From positions 124,001 to 188,000 of the forward strand of contig NZ_WKJJ01000010.1 of assembly GCF_009674485.1 (NCBI RefSeq): a DNA stretch of 64,000 nt, read 5' to 3'. This stretch comes from Pseudoduganella rivuli. Lineage in GTDB: Bacteria; Pseudomonadota; Gammaproteobacteria; Burkholderiales; Burkholderiaceae_D. The notes beneath the pieces were generated by a model that ran no database searches, was not told the origin of the DNA, and saw only the letters and a list, made by a program, of their open reading frames with translations. Positions 43,432 through 52,555 of the stretch are shown in pieces; within the stretch, counting starts at the first letter, position 1; each line of letters begins with the position of its first letter. The position numbers were made by a program, and so were the translations under genes.

Positions 43432-44514
43432 ATGCCTTTTCCCCTCTCGGTAGAACAAAAGCAGACGGCGTTCTGGGTGGCGGTTTGGGTGGCATTCTGG
43501 CTGCTTTTGCTGGCGCTCGGGCCGATTTTGACGCCGTTCCTGGCCGCCGCCATCATTGCCTATGCACTCAATCCCGGCGTCGACCGGCTGGAGCGGTTGC
43601 GGCTGGGCCGCATCGGCGTGCCGCGCGCGCTGGCCGTGGTGGTCGTGGTGGTGCTGTTCCTGGCCGCCATCACCACGCTGGGACTGATCGTGGTGCCGGT
43701 GCTGCAGCGTGAAATCCCCCTGTTGCAGGCGCAAATTCCCGCCTTCATGGCCAAGGCCAATGACACGCTGGGCCCGCGCTTGCGTGAAATGGGCGTCCAT
43801 GTACCGATGGACAGCGCCGGCATCAAGGAATTGGTCTCCCAGCAACTGGCCTCGTCCGGCGATGAAATCTGGCGCTCGCTGCTGACGTGGGGCCGCGCCG
43901 GCGGCAGCGCCGTGCTGGGCTGGCTGTTCATCGCGATGCTGGTGCCGGTGCTGCTGTTTTACCTGCTGCTGGACTGGCATCAGGTCATTGCCCGCATTGC
44001 CGACTGCGTGCCGCGCCGCTACGTGGGCCGCACCATCGCCATGGCGGAGGAAGTCGACACCCTGCTGGCGCAATACCTGCGCGGCCAGTTGCTGGTGATG
44101 CTCGTGCTGGCCGTGTATTACTCGGTGTCGCTGATGATTGCCGGGTTCGACGTGGCGCTGCCGGTCGGCATCCTGACCGGCCTGCTGGTTTTCATCCCCT
44201 ACCTGGGCTTTGGCCTGGGCCTGGTATTGGCGCTGATTGCCGCCGTGCTGCAATTTACCGACTGGAGCGGCGTGATCGCGGTGGCCGTCATCTATGGCGC
44301 CGGCCAGGTCATCGAAGGCTTTTTCCTGACGCCGCGCCTGGTGGGCGAGCGCATCGGCCTCAACCCGCTGGCCGTGATTTTCGCGTTGCTGGCGTTCGGC
44401 CAGCTGTTCGGCTTTGTCGGCGTGCTGCTGGCGCTGCCCGCTTCGGCGGTACTGATGGTGGCTTTCAAGCACTTGCGCCGCCACTACCTGTCCAGCAGCT
44501 TTTATAATGCGTAG
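43432..44514 (+). CDS. AI-2E family transporter (PerM/TqsA-like permease)
   Basis: A 360-residue inner membrane protein with about 7-8 helices. It has the family opening (FWVAVWVAFWLLLLALGPILTPFLAAAIIAYALNP), the middle amphipathic domain with LLDWHQVIARIADCVPRRY, and the conserved VGILTGLLVFIPYLGFGLGLVLALIAAVLQF and GFFLTPRLVGERIGLNPLAVIFALLAFGQLFGFVGVLLALP. Members are linked to AI-2 export, Na+/H+ exchange or unknown transport, so the substrate is open. The order purM-permease-hda is conserved in many Beta- and Gammaproteobacteria. Confidence 0.92.
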   Translation: MPFPLSVEQKQTAFWVAVWVAFWLLLLALGPILTPFLAAAIIAYALNPGVDRLERLRLGRIGVPRALAVVVVVVLFLAAITTLGLIVVPVLQREIPLLQAQIPAFMAKANDTLGPRLREMGVHVPMDSAGIKELVSQQLASSGDEIWRSLLTWGRAGGSAVLGWLFIAMLVPVLLFYLLLDWHQVIARIADCVPRRYVGRTIAMAEEVDTLLAQYLRGQLLVMLVLAVYYSVSLMIAGFDVALPVGILTGLLVFIPYLGFGLGLVLALIAAVLQFTDWSGVIAVAVIYGAGQVIEGFFLTPRLVGERIGLNPLAVIFALLAFGQLFGFVGVLLALPASAVLMVAFKHLRRHYLSSSFYNA

Positions 44515-44547
44515 TGTGATGACGAAGACGACGCAAGGGCATAGGCA

Positions 44548-45216
44548 ATGAAACAACTGGTGCTGGATCTAGGCGCCGAGCCGGTGCTCACCCTCGATTC
44601 CTTCGAAGTGGGACAAAACGCGGAACTGGCCGCGCTGATGCGGCAATTCGAAAACCGCACGTCGCGCGAGCATTTCGCCTATATCTGGGGCGATATGGGC
44701 GCCGGCAAGAGCCACTTGCTGCGGGCGCTGGGGGCGGCCGACCGCGCCCGCTATATCTCGCCGTTTTCCATTGAATCGGAATTCGTCTACTCGCCCGACG
44801 TGGACCTGTACCTGCTGGACGACTGTGAAAAGCTGTCGCCGCTGGCGCAGATCGACGCGTTCGCCCTGTTTAATGAAATCCGCGCCAACAACGCTTTCAT
44901 GGTGTGCAGCGGGGCCGTCGCGCCGGCCGTGCTGCCCGTCCGGGAAGATTTGCGCACCCGCATGGGCTGGGGTCTGATTTACCGCCTGCACAGCCTGACG
45001 GACGATGAAAAGATTGCCGCTTTGACCACGGCGGCGGCGGCCCGGGGATTGACGCTGTCGGCCGGCGTGTTACCCTATTTGCTTTCCCATTACCGGCGTG
45101 ACATGAGTTCACTGTCCGAAATGCTGGATGCGCTGGACCGCTATTCCCTCGAAACCCAACGCCCGATTACCCTGCCGCTGCTGCGCGAGTGGCTGCAGGA
45201 ACAAGCTCAAAAATGA
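44548..45216 (+). CDS. hda: DnaA regulatory inactivator Hda
   Basis: A 222-residue AAA+ protein related to DnaA domain III, which with the beta clamp stimulates DnaA-ATP hydrolysis to prevent re-initiation. Near the N-terminus KQLVLDLGAEPVLTLDSFEVG stands where the clamp-binding QL.L motif is found. The P-loop is WGDMGAGKSHLLRAL, followed by DLYLLDDCEKL (Walker B) and the C-terminal helical lid DEKIAALTTAAAARGLTLSAGVLPYLLSHYRRDMSSLSEMLDALDRYSLETQRPITLPLLREWLQ. It follows the permease gene by 33 bp and is coupled to the HAD gene. Confidence 0.93.
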   Translation: MKQLVLDLGAEPVLTLDSFEVGQNAELAALMRQFENRTSREHFAYIWGDMGAGKSHLLRALGAADRARYISPFSIESEFVYSPDVDLYLLDDCEKLSPLAQIDAFALFNEIRANNAFMVCSGAVAPAVLPVREDLRTRMGWGLIYRLHSLTDDEKIAALTTAAAARGLTLSAGVLPYLLSHYRRDMSSLSEMLDALDRYSLETQRPITLPLLREWLQEQAQK

Positions 45217-45887
45217 TGAAACTGGCCCTGTTTGACCTCGACCACACCCTGCTGCCGATCGATTCCGATTTCGAATGGGGACAATTCCTGTGCCGTATCG
45301 GCGCCGTCGACGCGGCGGAATTCGCCCGCCGCAACGAGGAATTTTTCGCCCAATACCAGGCCGGCACGCTGGACCCGGTCGAATACCTGGAATTCTCGCT
45401 GGGCACGCTGGCCGGCTTCCCCCGCGCCAGGCTCGATGAAATGCAGGCGCAATTCATGCGCGAAGTGATCACGCCGGCAATCCGTCCCGCCGCCAGGGCG
45501 CTGCTGCAAAAGCACCTGGAAGCGGGTGACCTGGTGGCCATCGTGACCGCCACCAACCACTTCGTCACCAAGCCGATCGCCGACGCGCTGGGCGTGGAAC
45601 ACCTGATCGCCGCCATGCCGGAAGTGGCCAGCGATGGCGCCATCACCGGCAAGCTGCTGGGTACGCCGACGCAGGGCGCCGGCAAAGTCACCCACACCAA
45701 AGCATGGCTGGAAAAGCTGGGCAAGCGCCTGGAAGACTTTGAAAGCTCGCACTTCTACAGCGATTCGCACAACGATATTCCGCTGATGTCAGTGGTGACC
45801 CATCCGGTTGCCTGCAACCCGAACGCCGCCCTGACCAGCCACGCCGCCGCTCAAGGCTGGCCTACTATCCAACTGTTCAATGATTAA
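45213..45887 (+). CDS. HAD family hydrolase (SerB-like, HAD-IB)
   Basis: A 224-residue phosphatase-like protein. Motif I is LFDLDHTLLPIDSD with both aspartates, motif II VTATN, and motif III/IV KAWLEKLG...FYSDSHNDIPLM. It is similar to the HAD-IB subgroup that includes phosphoserine phosphatase and CicA; substrate not inferable. The start overlaps the hda stop (ATGATG; 45213 or 45216), and its end overlaps pcnB by 8 bp. HAD-IB proteins are commonly encoded at this point between hda and pcnB. Confidence 0.92.
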   Translation: MMKLALFDLDHTLLPIDSDFEWGQFLCRIGAVDAAEFARRNEEFFAQYQAGTLDPVEYLEFSLGTLAGFPRARLDEMQAQFMREVITPAIRPAARALLQKHLEAGDLVAIVTATNHFVTKPIADALGVEHLIAAMPEVASDGAITGKLLGTPTQGAGKVTHTKAWLEKLGKRLEDFESSHFYSDSHNDIPLMSVVTHPVACNPNAALTSHAAAQGWPTIQLFND

Positions 45888-47280
45888 GAAACTGATCCGC
45901 AAAATCCTGGGCGTCAAAGGCAAGGAAGCACCCAGCGGCCCCGTGATCCTGGGGCCGCAACAGCATGGCATCGACCCGAGACTGCTGTCGAATAACGCCG
46001 TGCGCGTCACCAGCACCTTGCAGGAAGCGGGCTATCAGGCCTTCGTTGTCGGTGGCGCCGTGCGCGACCTGCTGCTGGGCGTGAAGCCCAAGGATTTCGA
46101 CATCGCCACCAACGCCACGCCGGAACAGGTGAAACGCCTGTTCCGCCGCGCGTTCATCATCGGCAAGCGCTTCCAGATCGTGCACGTGATGTTCGGCCAG
46201 GACTTGCTGGAGGTGACCACCTTCCGCGGCCCCGCGGTCGACAATGCGCCGAAAGACGAGCATGGCCGCGTGCTGCGCGATAACACCTTCGGCACCCAGG
46301 CGGAAGACGCGGAACGCCGCGACTTCACCATCAACGCCATGTATTACAACCCGGCCACGCAGGAAGTGCTGGATTACCACGGCGGCATCGAAGACATCAG
46401 GGCGAAAACCCTGCGCATCATCGGCGTACCGGAAGCCCGCTACCGCGAAGACCCGGTGCGCATGCTGCGCGTGGTGCGCTTTGCCGCCAAGCTGCAATTC
46501 GCGATCGAACAGCATACCGCCGCGCCGATCCGCGTGATGGCGCCGCTGATCAACAACGTGCCGGCCGCCCGCGTGTTCGATGAAATGCTCAAGCTGCTCA
46601 TGTCCGGCCATGCGCTGGCCTGCCTGCAGCAATTGCGCAAGGAAGGCTTGCACCATGGCTTGCTGCCGCTGCTGGACGTGGTGCTGGAACAGCCGCTGGG
46701 CTTCAAGTTCGTGACGCTGGCGCTCGATTCCACCGACCGCCGCATCCATGCCGGCAAGACCGTCTCGCCGGGCTTCCTGTTTGCGTCGCTGCTGTGGCAC
46801 CAGGTGCTGGAAAAGTGGAATGCCTACCTGGCGGCCGGCGAATTCGCCATCCCCGCGCTGCACCAGGCGGCCGACGACGTGCTGGATTCGCAAACGGAAA
46901 AACTGGCCCTGCAGCGCAAGATCGGTTCCGACATGCGCGACATCTGGTCGATGCAGCCGCGCTTCGAGCGCCGCACCGGCAAGAATCCGTACAAGCTGCT
47001 GGAACACACGCGCTTCCGCGCCGGCTATGACTTCCTGCTGCTGCGCTGCGCCTCGGGCGAAATCGACACGGAACTGGGCCAGTGGTGGACCGCGTTCTAC
47101 GAAGGCGACGAGACCGCACGCGAAACACTGATCGCCGGCCTGCAATCGCAGTCGCAAGGTGGTGGCGGCGCCAAGCGCAAACGTCCGCCGCGCCGCGCGC
47201 CCCGCAACCGCGAAGGCGGTAATGGCGGTGGTGGTGGTGGCGACAGCGCGCCGGCGCCGGCCCATTCCGATGGCGAGTGA
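45880..47280 (+). CDS. pcnB: Poly(A) polymerase I PcnB
   Basis: A 466-residue nucleotidyltransferase that adds poly(A) tails to RNA 3' ends and promotes decay. The NT head has YQAFVVGGAVRDLLLGVKPKDFDIATNATPEQV with the catalytic DFD, then FQIVHVMFGQDLLEVTTFRG, RDFTINAMYYNP, and RYREDPVRMLRVVRFAAKL. The C-terminal region is basic and glycine-rich (KRKRPPRRAPRNREGG...), probably an RNA-binding tail. PcnB rather than a tRNA CCA-transferase is favoured by length, basic tail and linkage to folK. It overlaps the HAD gene upstream and folK downstream. Confidence 0.95.
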   Translation: MIKKLIRKILGVKGKEAPSGPVILGPQQHGIDPRLLSNNAVRVTSTLQEAGYQAFVVGGAVRDLLLGVKPKDFDIATNATPEQVKRLFRRAFIIGKRFQIVHVMFGQDLLEVTTFRGPAVDNAPKDEHGRVLRDNTFGTQAEDAERRDFTINAMYYNPATQEVLDYHGGIEDIRAKTLRIIGVPEARYREDPVRMLRVVRFAAKLQFAIEQHTAAPIRVMAPLINNVPAARVFDEMLKLLMSGHALACLQQLRKEGLHHGLLPLLDVVLEQPLGFKFVTLALDSTDRRIHAGKTVSPGFLFASLLWHQVLEKWNAYLAAGEFAIPALHQAADDVLDSQTEKLALQRKIGSDMRDIWSMQPRFERRTGKNPYKLLEHTRFRAGYDFLLLRCASGEIDTELGQWWTAFYEGDETARETLIAGLQSQSQGGGGAKRKRPPRRAPRNREGGNGGGGGGDSAPAPAHSDGE

Positions 47281-47779
47281 CCGCGTGACGCGCATTGCAT
47301 CAATTACGGCCTACATCGGTATCGGCGCCAACCTGGGCGATGCGCGCGCCAATGTGCTCGACGCGGTCGCGCGCCTGAAACGCGCGCCCGGCTGCACCGT
47401 CACCTCGGTGTCCAGCCTGTACCGCACGGCGCCCATCGATTCGTCCGGCGACGATTACGTCAATGCCGTGGCGTCCATCGACACCACGCTCGACGCCCAC
47501 GCACTGCTGCACACCCTGCACGACATCGAACAGGCCCATGGCCGCGAACGCCCGTACCGCAACGCGCCCCGCACGCTGGACCTGGATTTGCTGTTATACG
47601 GGCAAGAACAGATCGCCTCGCCTACACTGACCGTGCCCCATCCGCGCATGTGCGACCGCGCATTCGTGCTCATGCCGCTGCTGGAAATCGCCCCCGGCGT
47701 CATGATCCCGGGCCGGGCACCGGCGCGCTGCTTTGAATCCGCTGTCCAAGACCAGGTAATCAGAAAGGAAACCACATGA
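47270..47779 (+). CDS. folK: 2-amino-4-hydroxy-6-hydroxymethyldihydropteridine pyrophosphokinase FolK
   Basis: A 169-residue folate enzyme transferring pyrophosphate from ATP to the pterin. The hallmark segments are YIGIGANLGDARANV, SSLYRTAPIDSSGDDYVNAVASIDT, IEQAHGRERPYRNAPRTLDLDLLLYG (substrate and Mg binding) and VPHPRMCDRAFVLMPLLEIAP. The ATG at 47270 overlaps the pcnB end by 11 bp; a GTG at 47285 is an alternative start. Downstream yggL overlaps by 4 bp. Confidence 0.96.
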   Translation: MASDRVTRIASITAYIGIGANLGDARANVLDAVARLKRAPGCTVTSVSSLYRTAPIDSSGDDYVNAVASIDTTLDAHALLHTLHDIEQAHGRERPYRNAPRTLDLDLLLYGQEQIASPTLTVPHPRMCDRAFVLMPLLEIAPGVMIPGRAPARCFESAVQDQVIRKETT

Positions 47780-48156
47780 CCACCTTGCGCCAACCATCGC
47801 AGCGCCGTCTGCGCAACACCAACAACCGCCAGCGCAAGAAACTGCACCTGGGCGACTATAAACAGCTGCGCGGCGACGTCTCGATCCGCTTCAAGCAGGT
47901 GCTGGAAAGCGCTGCATTCGAAGCGTGGCTGTCCGACTGGATCGAGTGGGTGGAAAGCAACCACCTGTATGTCGCGTGCTTCGGCGGCGCGCAACCGTTT
48001 GCCGCCACCGACGGCATGCTGATCGGCGAAAAATCGCTGACGCAGGAACAGCTGGACGCCGCCGTGGCATGGCTGAAAGCCCGCCCGGAAGTGGCGGAAG
48101 TCACGCAGGCCGCGCTGCGCGATGCGACTTATGACGAGTTCAAGTCGGTCGAATAA
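47776..48156 (+). CDS. yggL: YggL family 50S ribosome-binding protein
   Basis: A 126-residue basic protein. The N-terminal LRQPSQRRLRNTNNRQRKKLHLGDYKQLRG and the following WLSDWIEWVESNHLYVACFGG region match the YggL family (DUF469), which binds the large ribosomal subunit. The exact role in ribosome maturation is not settled. It ends the coupled permease-hda-HAD-pcnB-folK-yggL unit and is followed by a strong terminator. Confidence 0.88.
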   Translation: MTTLRQPSQRRLRNTNNRQRKKLHLGDYKQLRGDVSIRFKQVLESAAFEAWLSDWIEWVESNHLYVACFGGAQPFAATDGMLIGEKSLTQEQLDAAVAWLKARPEVAEVTQAALRDATYDEFKSVE

Positions 48157-48182
48157 TCCCCTTTCTTTGCCGGGTGTGTCTG

Positions 48183-48207
48183 AAAAGGAGACGATTGTCT
48201 CCTTTTT
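48183..48207 (+). terminator. Intrinsic terminator after yggL
   Basis: Perfect 10-bp stem AAAAGGAGAC / GTCTCCTTTT with a GATT loop and T run, 26 bp after the yggL stop. Confidence 0.93.
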
Positions 48208-48232
48208 CGATACATCCTCCAGATACCTCCCC

Positions 48233-48580
48233 ATGAACATCCCCGTCCTCCTGCAAACCGCCGGCCTGCTGATCCTGTCCAACATTTTCATGACCGTGGC
48301 CTGGTATGGCCATTTGAAAAGCCTGAACACCAAGGCGTGGTATATCGCCGCCATCGTCAGCTGGGGCATCGCGCTGTTTGAATACCTGCTGCAAGTACCC
48401 GCCAACCGCATCGGCTACACGCAGTTCAGCCTGGCCCAGCTGAAGATCATGCAGGAAGCCATTACGCTGGCCGTGTTCGTGCCGTTTGCCATGATTTACA
48501 TGGGCCAGCCATTCAAGCTGGACTACATTTGGGCCGGCCTGTGCCTGATCGGCGCCGTGTATTTCATCTTCCGCAGCTAA
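48233..48580 (+). CDS. DUF486 family small membrane protein
   Basis: A 115-residue hydrophobic protein with four predicted membrane helices, including TAGLLILSNIFMTVAWYGHLK at the start, AAIVSWGIALFEYLLQVPANRIGY in the middle and IWAGLCLIGAVYFIFRS at the end. This is the DUF486 pattern, distantly like half a DMT transporter. Function is unknown. It stands alone between the yggL terminator and panB. Confidence 0.88.
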   Translation: MNIPVLLQTAGLLILSNIFMTVAWYGHLKSLNTKAWYIAAIVSWGIALFEYLLQVPANRIGYTQFSLAQLKIMQEAITLAVFVPFAMIYMGQPFKLDYIWAGLCLIGAVYFIFRS

Positions 48581-48684
48581 TTTCCTCAAAGAAACTTCGA
48601 GACCCTGTTCGGAAAAGAATGATCGTTCAGAGTTAGAATACGCGGTCCGCAGCGTATCGCCGCGATAATTATTCGAGGAACACC

Positions 48685-49566
48685 ATGTCTGGTTATTTGC
48701 AAGGAAATGAAATGGCCGCCAGCACCCCTGCCCCGGCCGCAAACACCACGCCTGCTCCGGCAAAACCGGTCGCCAGCAAAGCCGTGACGGTGCCAGCGCT
48801 GAATGCGCGCCGCGCCGCCGGCGACAAGATCGCCATGATGACGTGCTATGACGCCAGCTTCGCTTCGCTGATGGACAACTGCGGCGTGGAAGTGCTGCTG
48901 ATTGGCGACTCGCTGGGCATGGTCTGCAATGGCCTCGATTCCACCCTGCCCGTCACGCTGGACGAAATCGCTTACCACACGCGCGCGGTCGCACGCGGCA
49001 ACAAATCGGCGCTGGTATTGGCCGATATGCCGTTCGGCACCTACGCCACCAAAGAAGACGCCTTCACCAATGCCGTCAAACTGATGCAGGCCGGCGCGCA
49101 CATGGTGAAAATCGAAGGCGGCGCCTGGCTGGCCGATACCGTGCGCTTCCTGACGGAGCGCTCGATTCCCGTCTGCGCCCACCTGGGCCTGACGCCGCAA
49201 TCCGTGCACCAGTTGGGCGGCTACAAGGTGCAGGGCAAGACCACGGAAAGCGCGGACTTGCTGAAGTCCGACGCGTTGAAATTGCAGGCCGCGGGCGCCG
49301 CGATGGTGGTGCTGGAAGCCATTCCGAGTTCGCTGGGCAAGGAAGTCACGGAATTGCTGTCGATGCCGACCATCGGCATTGGCGCGGGTCCGGATTGCTC
49401 CGGCCAGGTGCTGGTCATGCACGATGCGCTGGGCGTGTTCCCGGGCCGCAAAGCGCGCTTCGTGCGCAACTTCATGGAAGGCCAGGCCAGCATCGGCGCC
49501 GCGGTCACCGCGTATGTGACGGCAGTGAAGGATGGCAGCTTCCCGGCGGTGGAACACTGCTTCTGA
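48685..49566 (+). CDS. panB: 3-methyl-2-oxobutanoate hydroxymethyltransferase PanB
   Basis: A 293-residue pantothenate enzyme adding a hydroxymethyl group from 5,10-methylene-THF to alpha-ketoisovalerate. It has KIAMMTCYDASFASLMDNCGVEVLLIGDSLGMV, LVLADMPFGTY, AHLGLTPQSVHQLGGYKVQGK and TIGIGAGPDCSGQVLVMHD. About 25 residues of Ala/Pro-rich sequence precede the core. The ATG at 48685 has GAGGA upstream; an in-frame ATG at 48712 is an alternative. panC is not adjacent. A REP-like repeat follows the stop. Confidence 0.96.
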   Translation: MSGYLQGNEMAASTPAPAANTTPAPAKPVASKAVTVPALNARRAAGDKIAMMTCYDASFASLMDNCGVEVLLIGDSLGMVCNGLDSTLPVTLDEIAYHTRAVARGNKSALVLADMPFGTYATKEDAFTNAVKLMQAGAHMVKIEGGAWLADTVRFLTERSIPVCAHLGLTPQSVHQLGGYKVQGKTTESADLLKSDALKLQAAGAAMVVLEAIPSSLGKEVTELLSMPTIGIGAGPDCSGQVLVMHDALGVFPGRKARFVRNFMEGQASIGAAVTAYVTAVKDGSFPAVEHCF

Positions 49567-49575
49567 TGCAAACAT

Positions 49576-49603
49576 GGCGGCTCGCACGGCGAACCGCCCT
49601 ACG
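49576..49603. repeat. REP-like element between panB and the aldehyde dehydrogenase gene
   Basis: GGCGG...CCGCCCTACG palindromic unit, the same ending as the copies at 15.5 kb and 62.7 kb, lying between two convergent genes. Confidence 0.7.
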
Positions 49604-49646
49604 CATTTCAGGATCCCGGCCCGGGCAAGTCCGCCGGGTTGCCTGC

Positions 49647-51146
49647 TTATCCGACCTGGATCCAGGTCGTCTTCAATTCCGTGTACTTGTCGAACGCATG
49701 CAGCGACTTGTCGCGGCCATTGCCTGACTGCTTGTAGCCGCCAAACGGCACCGTGATGTCGTCGCCGTCATACTGGTTTACGTGCACGGTGCCGGCCCGC
49801 AGCGCACGGGACACCTGGATCGCCTTGCCCAGGTTTGCAGTCCACACGGCCGCATGCAAGCCATATGGCGTCGCATTGGCCTGGCGCACGGCGTCATGCA
49901 CGTCGGTGAACGTCAGCACGGACAGCACCGGCCCGAAGATTTCTTCCTGCGCGATGCGCATGTCCTGCTTCACCTGGTCGAACAAGGTCGGCGCCACGTA
50001 ATAGCCCCCTGTCTCGAGACGTACGCGTTCACCGCCCGCCAGCAGGCGCGCCCCTTCCGCCTTTCCCGATTCGATATAGCCCAGCACCGTGTTCATCTGA
50101 AGGTCATCGACCAGCGCCCCCATTTCAGTGGCCGGATCGAGCGGGTCGCCCGGCATGTGCGCGGGGATCAGCTGCAATGCCTTCTCGATAAATTGATCGC
50201 GGATGCTTTCTTCGATAAACAGGCGCGATGGCGCATTGCAGCTTTCACCCTGGTTGAAGTAAATCGAACCGATGGCGGCGGATACCGCCGCATCGAGGTC
50301 CGGACAATCTGCGCACACGATATTGGCGGACTTGCCGCCCAATTCCGTCCACGCCCGCTTCAGGTTCGACTGCCCCGCCATTTGCATGATCAGCTTGCCC
50401 GTGCGGGTGGAGCCCGTAAAGCCGATGGTATCGACGTCCATGTGCAAGGCCAGCGCGCTGCCCGCCTCGTTGCCATAGCCCGGCACCACGTTGAACACGC
50501 CGGGCGGAATGCCGGCTTCCAGCGCCAGTTCGGCCAGCCGCATCGACGTCAGCGGCGCTTTTTCCGACGGCTTCAGCACCACGCTGTTGCCCGCCGCCAG
50601 CGCCGGACCGATCTTCCATGCCGCCATCAGCATCGGATAATTCCACGGAATGATGGCGCCCACCACGCCGACCGGTTCGCGCGTCACCAGCGCCAGCGAA
50701 TTGCTGGCCGTGGGGGCGATTTCATCGTAAATCTTGTCGATCGCTTCGCCATACCAGCGTACGCAATTGGCGGCCAGCGCCACGTCCACGCTCTGGCTGT
50801 ATTTGATCGGCTTGCCCATGTCGAGCGTTTCCAGCAGCGCCAGTTCTTCCTGGTGCTGCACCATCAGGTCGGCAAAGCGGATCAGCGTGCGCTTGCGCTG
50901 CGCCGGCGCGACGTTGGCCCAGCGCCCGTCTTCAAAGGCGGCGCGGGCGGCCGCCACTGCCGCATCCACGTCCGCATCGCCGCAGCGCGCCACGTCGGCC
51001 AGTTTGCGGCCATCGATGGGCGACACTTTATCGAAGCGCTGTTCGTTGCGCGACCAGACGCGCTGGCCGCCGATGAAGGCGCGGCCGTCGATGTTCAGGG
51101 TTGCGGCGCGGTCGTGCCACGTGGCGCCGGTTGTATGGTTTGCCAT
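49647..51146 (-). CDS. Aldehyde dehydrogenase, PuuC/AldB-like (gamma-aminobutyraldehyde type)
   Basis: A 499-residue NAD(P)+-dependent aldehyde dehydrogenase. It has VGAIIPWNYPMLMAAWKIGPALAAGNSVVLKPSEKAPLTS, IGFTGSTRTGKLI, the glutamate motif AWTELGGKSANIV and the catalytic cysteine in YFNQGESCNAPSRLFIEESI. The HVNQYDGDDITVPFGGYKQSGNGRDKSLHAFDKYTELKTTWIQV ending is typical of PuuC-type enzymes acting on gamma-glutamyl-gamma-aminobutyraldehyde or aminoaldehydes. It is the last gene of puuA-aminotransferase-ALDH on this strand, 16 bp after the aminotransferase. Confidence 0.92.
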   Translation of the reverse strand: MANHTTGATWHDRAATLNIDGRAFIGGQRVWSRNEQRFDKVSPIDGRKLADVARCGDADVDAAVAAARAAFEDGRWANVAPAQRKRTLIRFADLMVQHQEELALLETLDMGKPIKYSQSVDVALAANCVRWYGEAIDKIYDEIAPTASNSLALVTREPVGVVGAIIPWNYPMLMAAWKIGPALAAGNSVVLKPSEKAPLTSMRLAELALEAGIPPGVFNVVPGYGNEAGSALALHMDVDTIGFTGSTRTGKLIMQMAGQSNLKRAWTELGGKSANIVCADCPDLDAAVSAAIGSIYFNQGESCNAPSRLFIEESIRDQFIEKALQLIPAHMPGDPLDPATEMGALVDDLQMNTVLGYIESGKAEGARLLAGGERVRLETGGYYVAPTLFDQVKQDMRIAQEEIFGPVLSVLTFTDVHDAVRQANATPYGLHAAVWTANLGKAIQVSRALRAGTVHVNQYDGDDITVPFGGYKQSGNGRDKSLHAFDKYTELKTTWIQVG

Positions 51147-51162
51147 GTTCTCTCCTTGCGAT

Positions 51163-52545
51163 TCACAGCCAGCCGCGCTGTTTGACTTCGGCCAGCGTCA
51201 AGTCCAGCGCGTGGCGGATCAATCCCGCCATTTCATCGATCTGCGCATGCGTCATCACCAATGGCGGCGCGATGATCATGCGGTCGCCCACGGCGCGCAT
51301 GATGACGCCGTTGTTGAACATGTGCGCGCGGCACACCATGCCCACCGCCAGCGCAGGATCGAACGCCACCTGGTAATGCACGTTTTCCGCCTTGCGCTTC
51401 ACCAGGTTCAGGCCCGCCACGAAGCCGCAGGTTTCCGCCACGCCCACCAGCGGGTGGTCGGCCAGCGCGGTGAATTGCTGCTTCAGGTAGGCGCCCGTTT
51501 CCCCTGCCACCCTGCCCACCAGGTTTTCCGATTCGATGATACGCAGGTTTTCCAGCGCCGCCGCGCACGCGACGGGGTGGCCGGAATACGTGAAGCCGTG
51601 ATTGAATTCCCCGCCCTGCCTGATCAGTACATCGGCCACGCGGTCCGACACCAGCACACCGCCCAGCGGGATGTAACCGGACGTGACGCCCTTGGCAAAC
51701 GTGATCAGGTCGGGCTTGTACGGTTCCGACGCGAACCAGCGTCCCAGCCGGCCAAAGCCGGTAATCACTTCATCGGCAATCAGCAAGATGCCATATTTGT
51801 CGCAAATGCGGCGGATTTCAGGCCAGTAGGTATCGGGCGGAATCACCACGCCGCCCGCGCCCTGCACCGGTTCGGCAATGAAGGCCGCGACCTTGTCCGC
51901 TCCCACGTCGAGGATTTTCTCTTCCAGCCACGACGCGGCCTTGACGCCGAATTCATCGCGCGTCATGCCGACGCCGGATTCGCAGTAGTTCGGCTGGCCG
52001 ATGTGGACGATGCCGGGAATCGGCAAGCCGCCCTGCTCGTGCATGCCGCTCATGCCGCCCAGCGACGCGCCCGCCATGGTGCTGCCGTGGTACGCATTGT
52101 TGCGGCTGATGATGACATGGCGGTCCGGGTAGCCCAGCAAATCCCAGTAGCGGCGCACCATGCGCACATTGGTGTCGTTGGCTTCCGAACCGGAACCCGT
52201 GAAAAACACGTGCTGGAATCCGGGCGGCGCCAGTTGCGACAAGCGGTGCGCCAGGTTGATGGCCGGCACCGTGGTGGTGTTGAAGAAGCTGTTATAGAAC
52301 GGCAGCGTATCGATTTGCTCGCTGATGGCTTTCGTCATCGTCGGGCGGCCATAACCGATCGCCACGCACCACAGGCCGGACATGCCGTCCAGCACCTTGT
52401 TGCCTTCGGAATCCCACAGGTAAATCCCTTCGCCGCGCACCATCACGCGCACGCCTTTTTCTCCCAGCGCCTTGTGGTCGGTGAACGGGTGCAGATAGTG
52501 CGCATGGTCGAGTTCGCGCAAGGTATGGGTATCGTGCATCGTCAT
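51163..52545 (-). CDS. Class III aminotransferase, putrescine--pyruvate type (SpuC-like)
   Basis: A 460-residue PLP enzyme. It has the opening HAHYLHPFTDHKALGEKGVRVMVRGEG typical of SpuC-like aminotransferases, FFTGSGSEANDTNVRMVRRYW, the DEVITGFGRLG signature and PLP lysine K285 in FAKGVTSGYIPLGG. The start at 52545 is selected by a perfect AAGGAGG five bases upstream; the ATG at 52563 overlaps the puuA stop region and has no ribosome site. It likely transfers an amino group from putrescine or its glutamyl derivative to pyruvate, giving an aminoaldehyde for the downstream dehydrogenase. Confidence 0.9.
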   Translation of the reverse strand: MTMHDTHTLRELDHAHYLHPFTDHKALGEKGVRVMVRGEGIYLWDSEGNKVLDGMSGLWCVAIGYGRPTMTKAISEQIDTLPFYNSFFNTTTVPAINLAHRLSQLAPPGFQHVFFTGSGSEANDTNVRMVRRYWDLLGYPDRHVIISRNNAYHGSTMAGASLGGMSGMHEQGGLPIPGIVHIGQPNYCESGVGMTRDEFGVKAASWLEEKILDVGADKVAAFIAEPVQGAGGVVIPPDTYWPEIRRICDKYGILLIADEVITGFGRLGRWFASEPYKPDLITFAKGVTSGYIPLGGVLVSDRVADVLIRQGGEFNHGFTYSGHPVACAAALENLRIIESENLVGRVAGETGAYLKQQFTALADHPLVGVAETCGFVAGLNLVKRKAENVHYQVAFDPALAVGMVCRAHMFNNGVIMRAVGDRMIIAPPLVMTHAQIDEMAGLIRHALDLTLAEVKQRGWL

Positions 52546-52555
52546 GGCGTCCTCC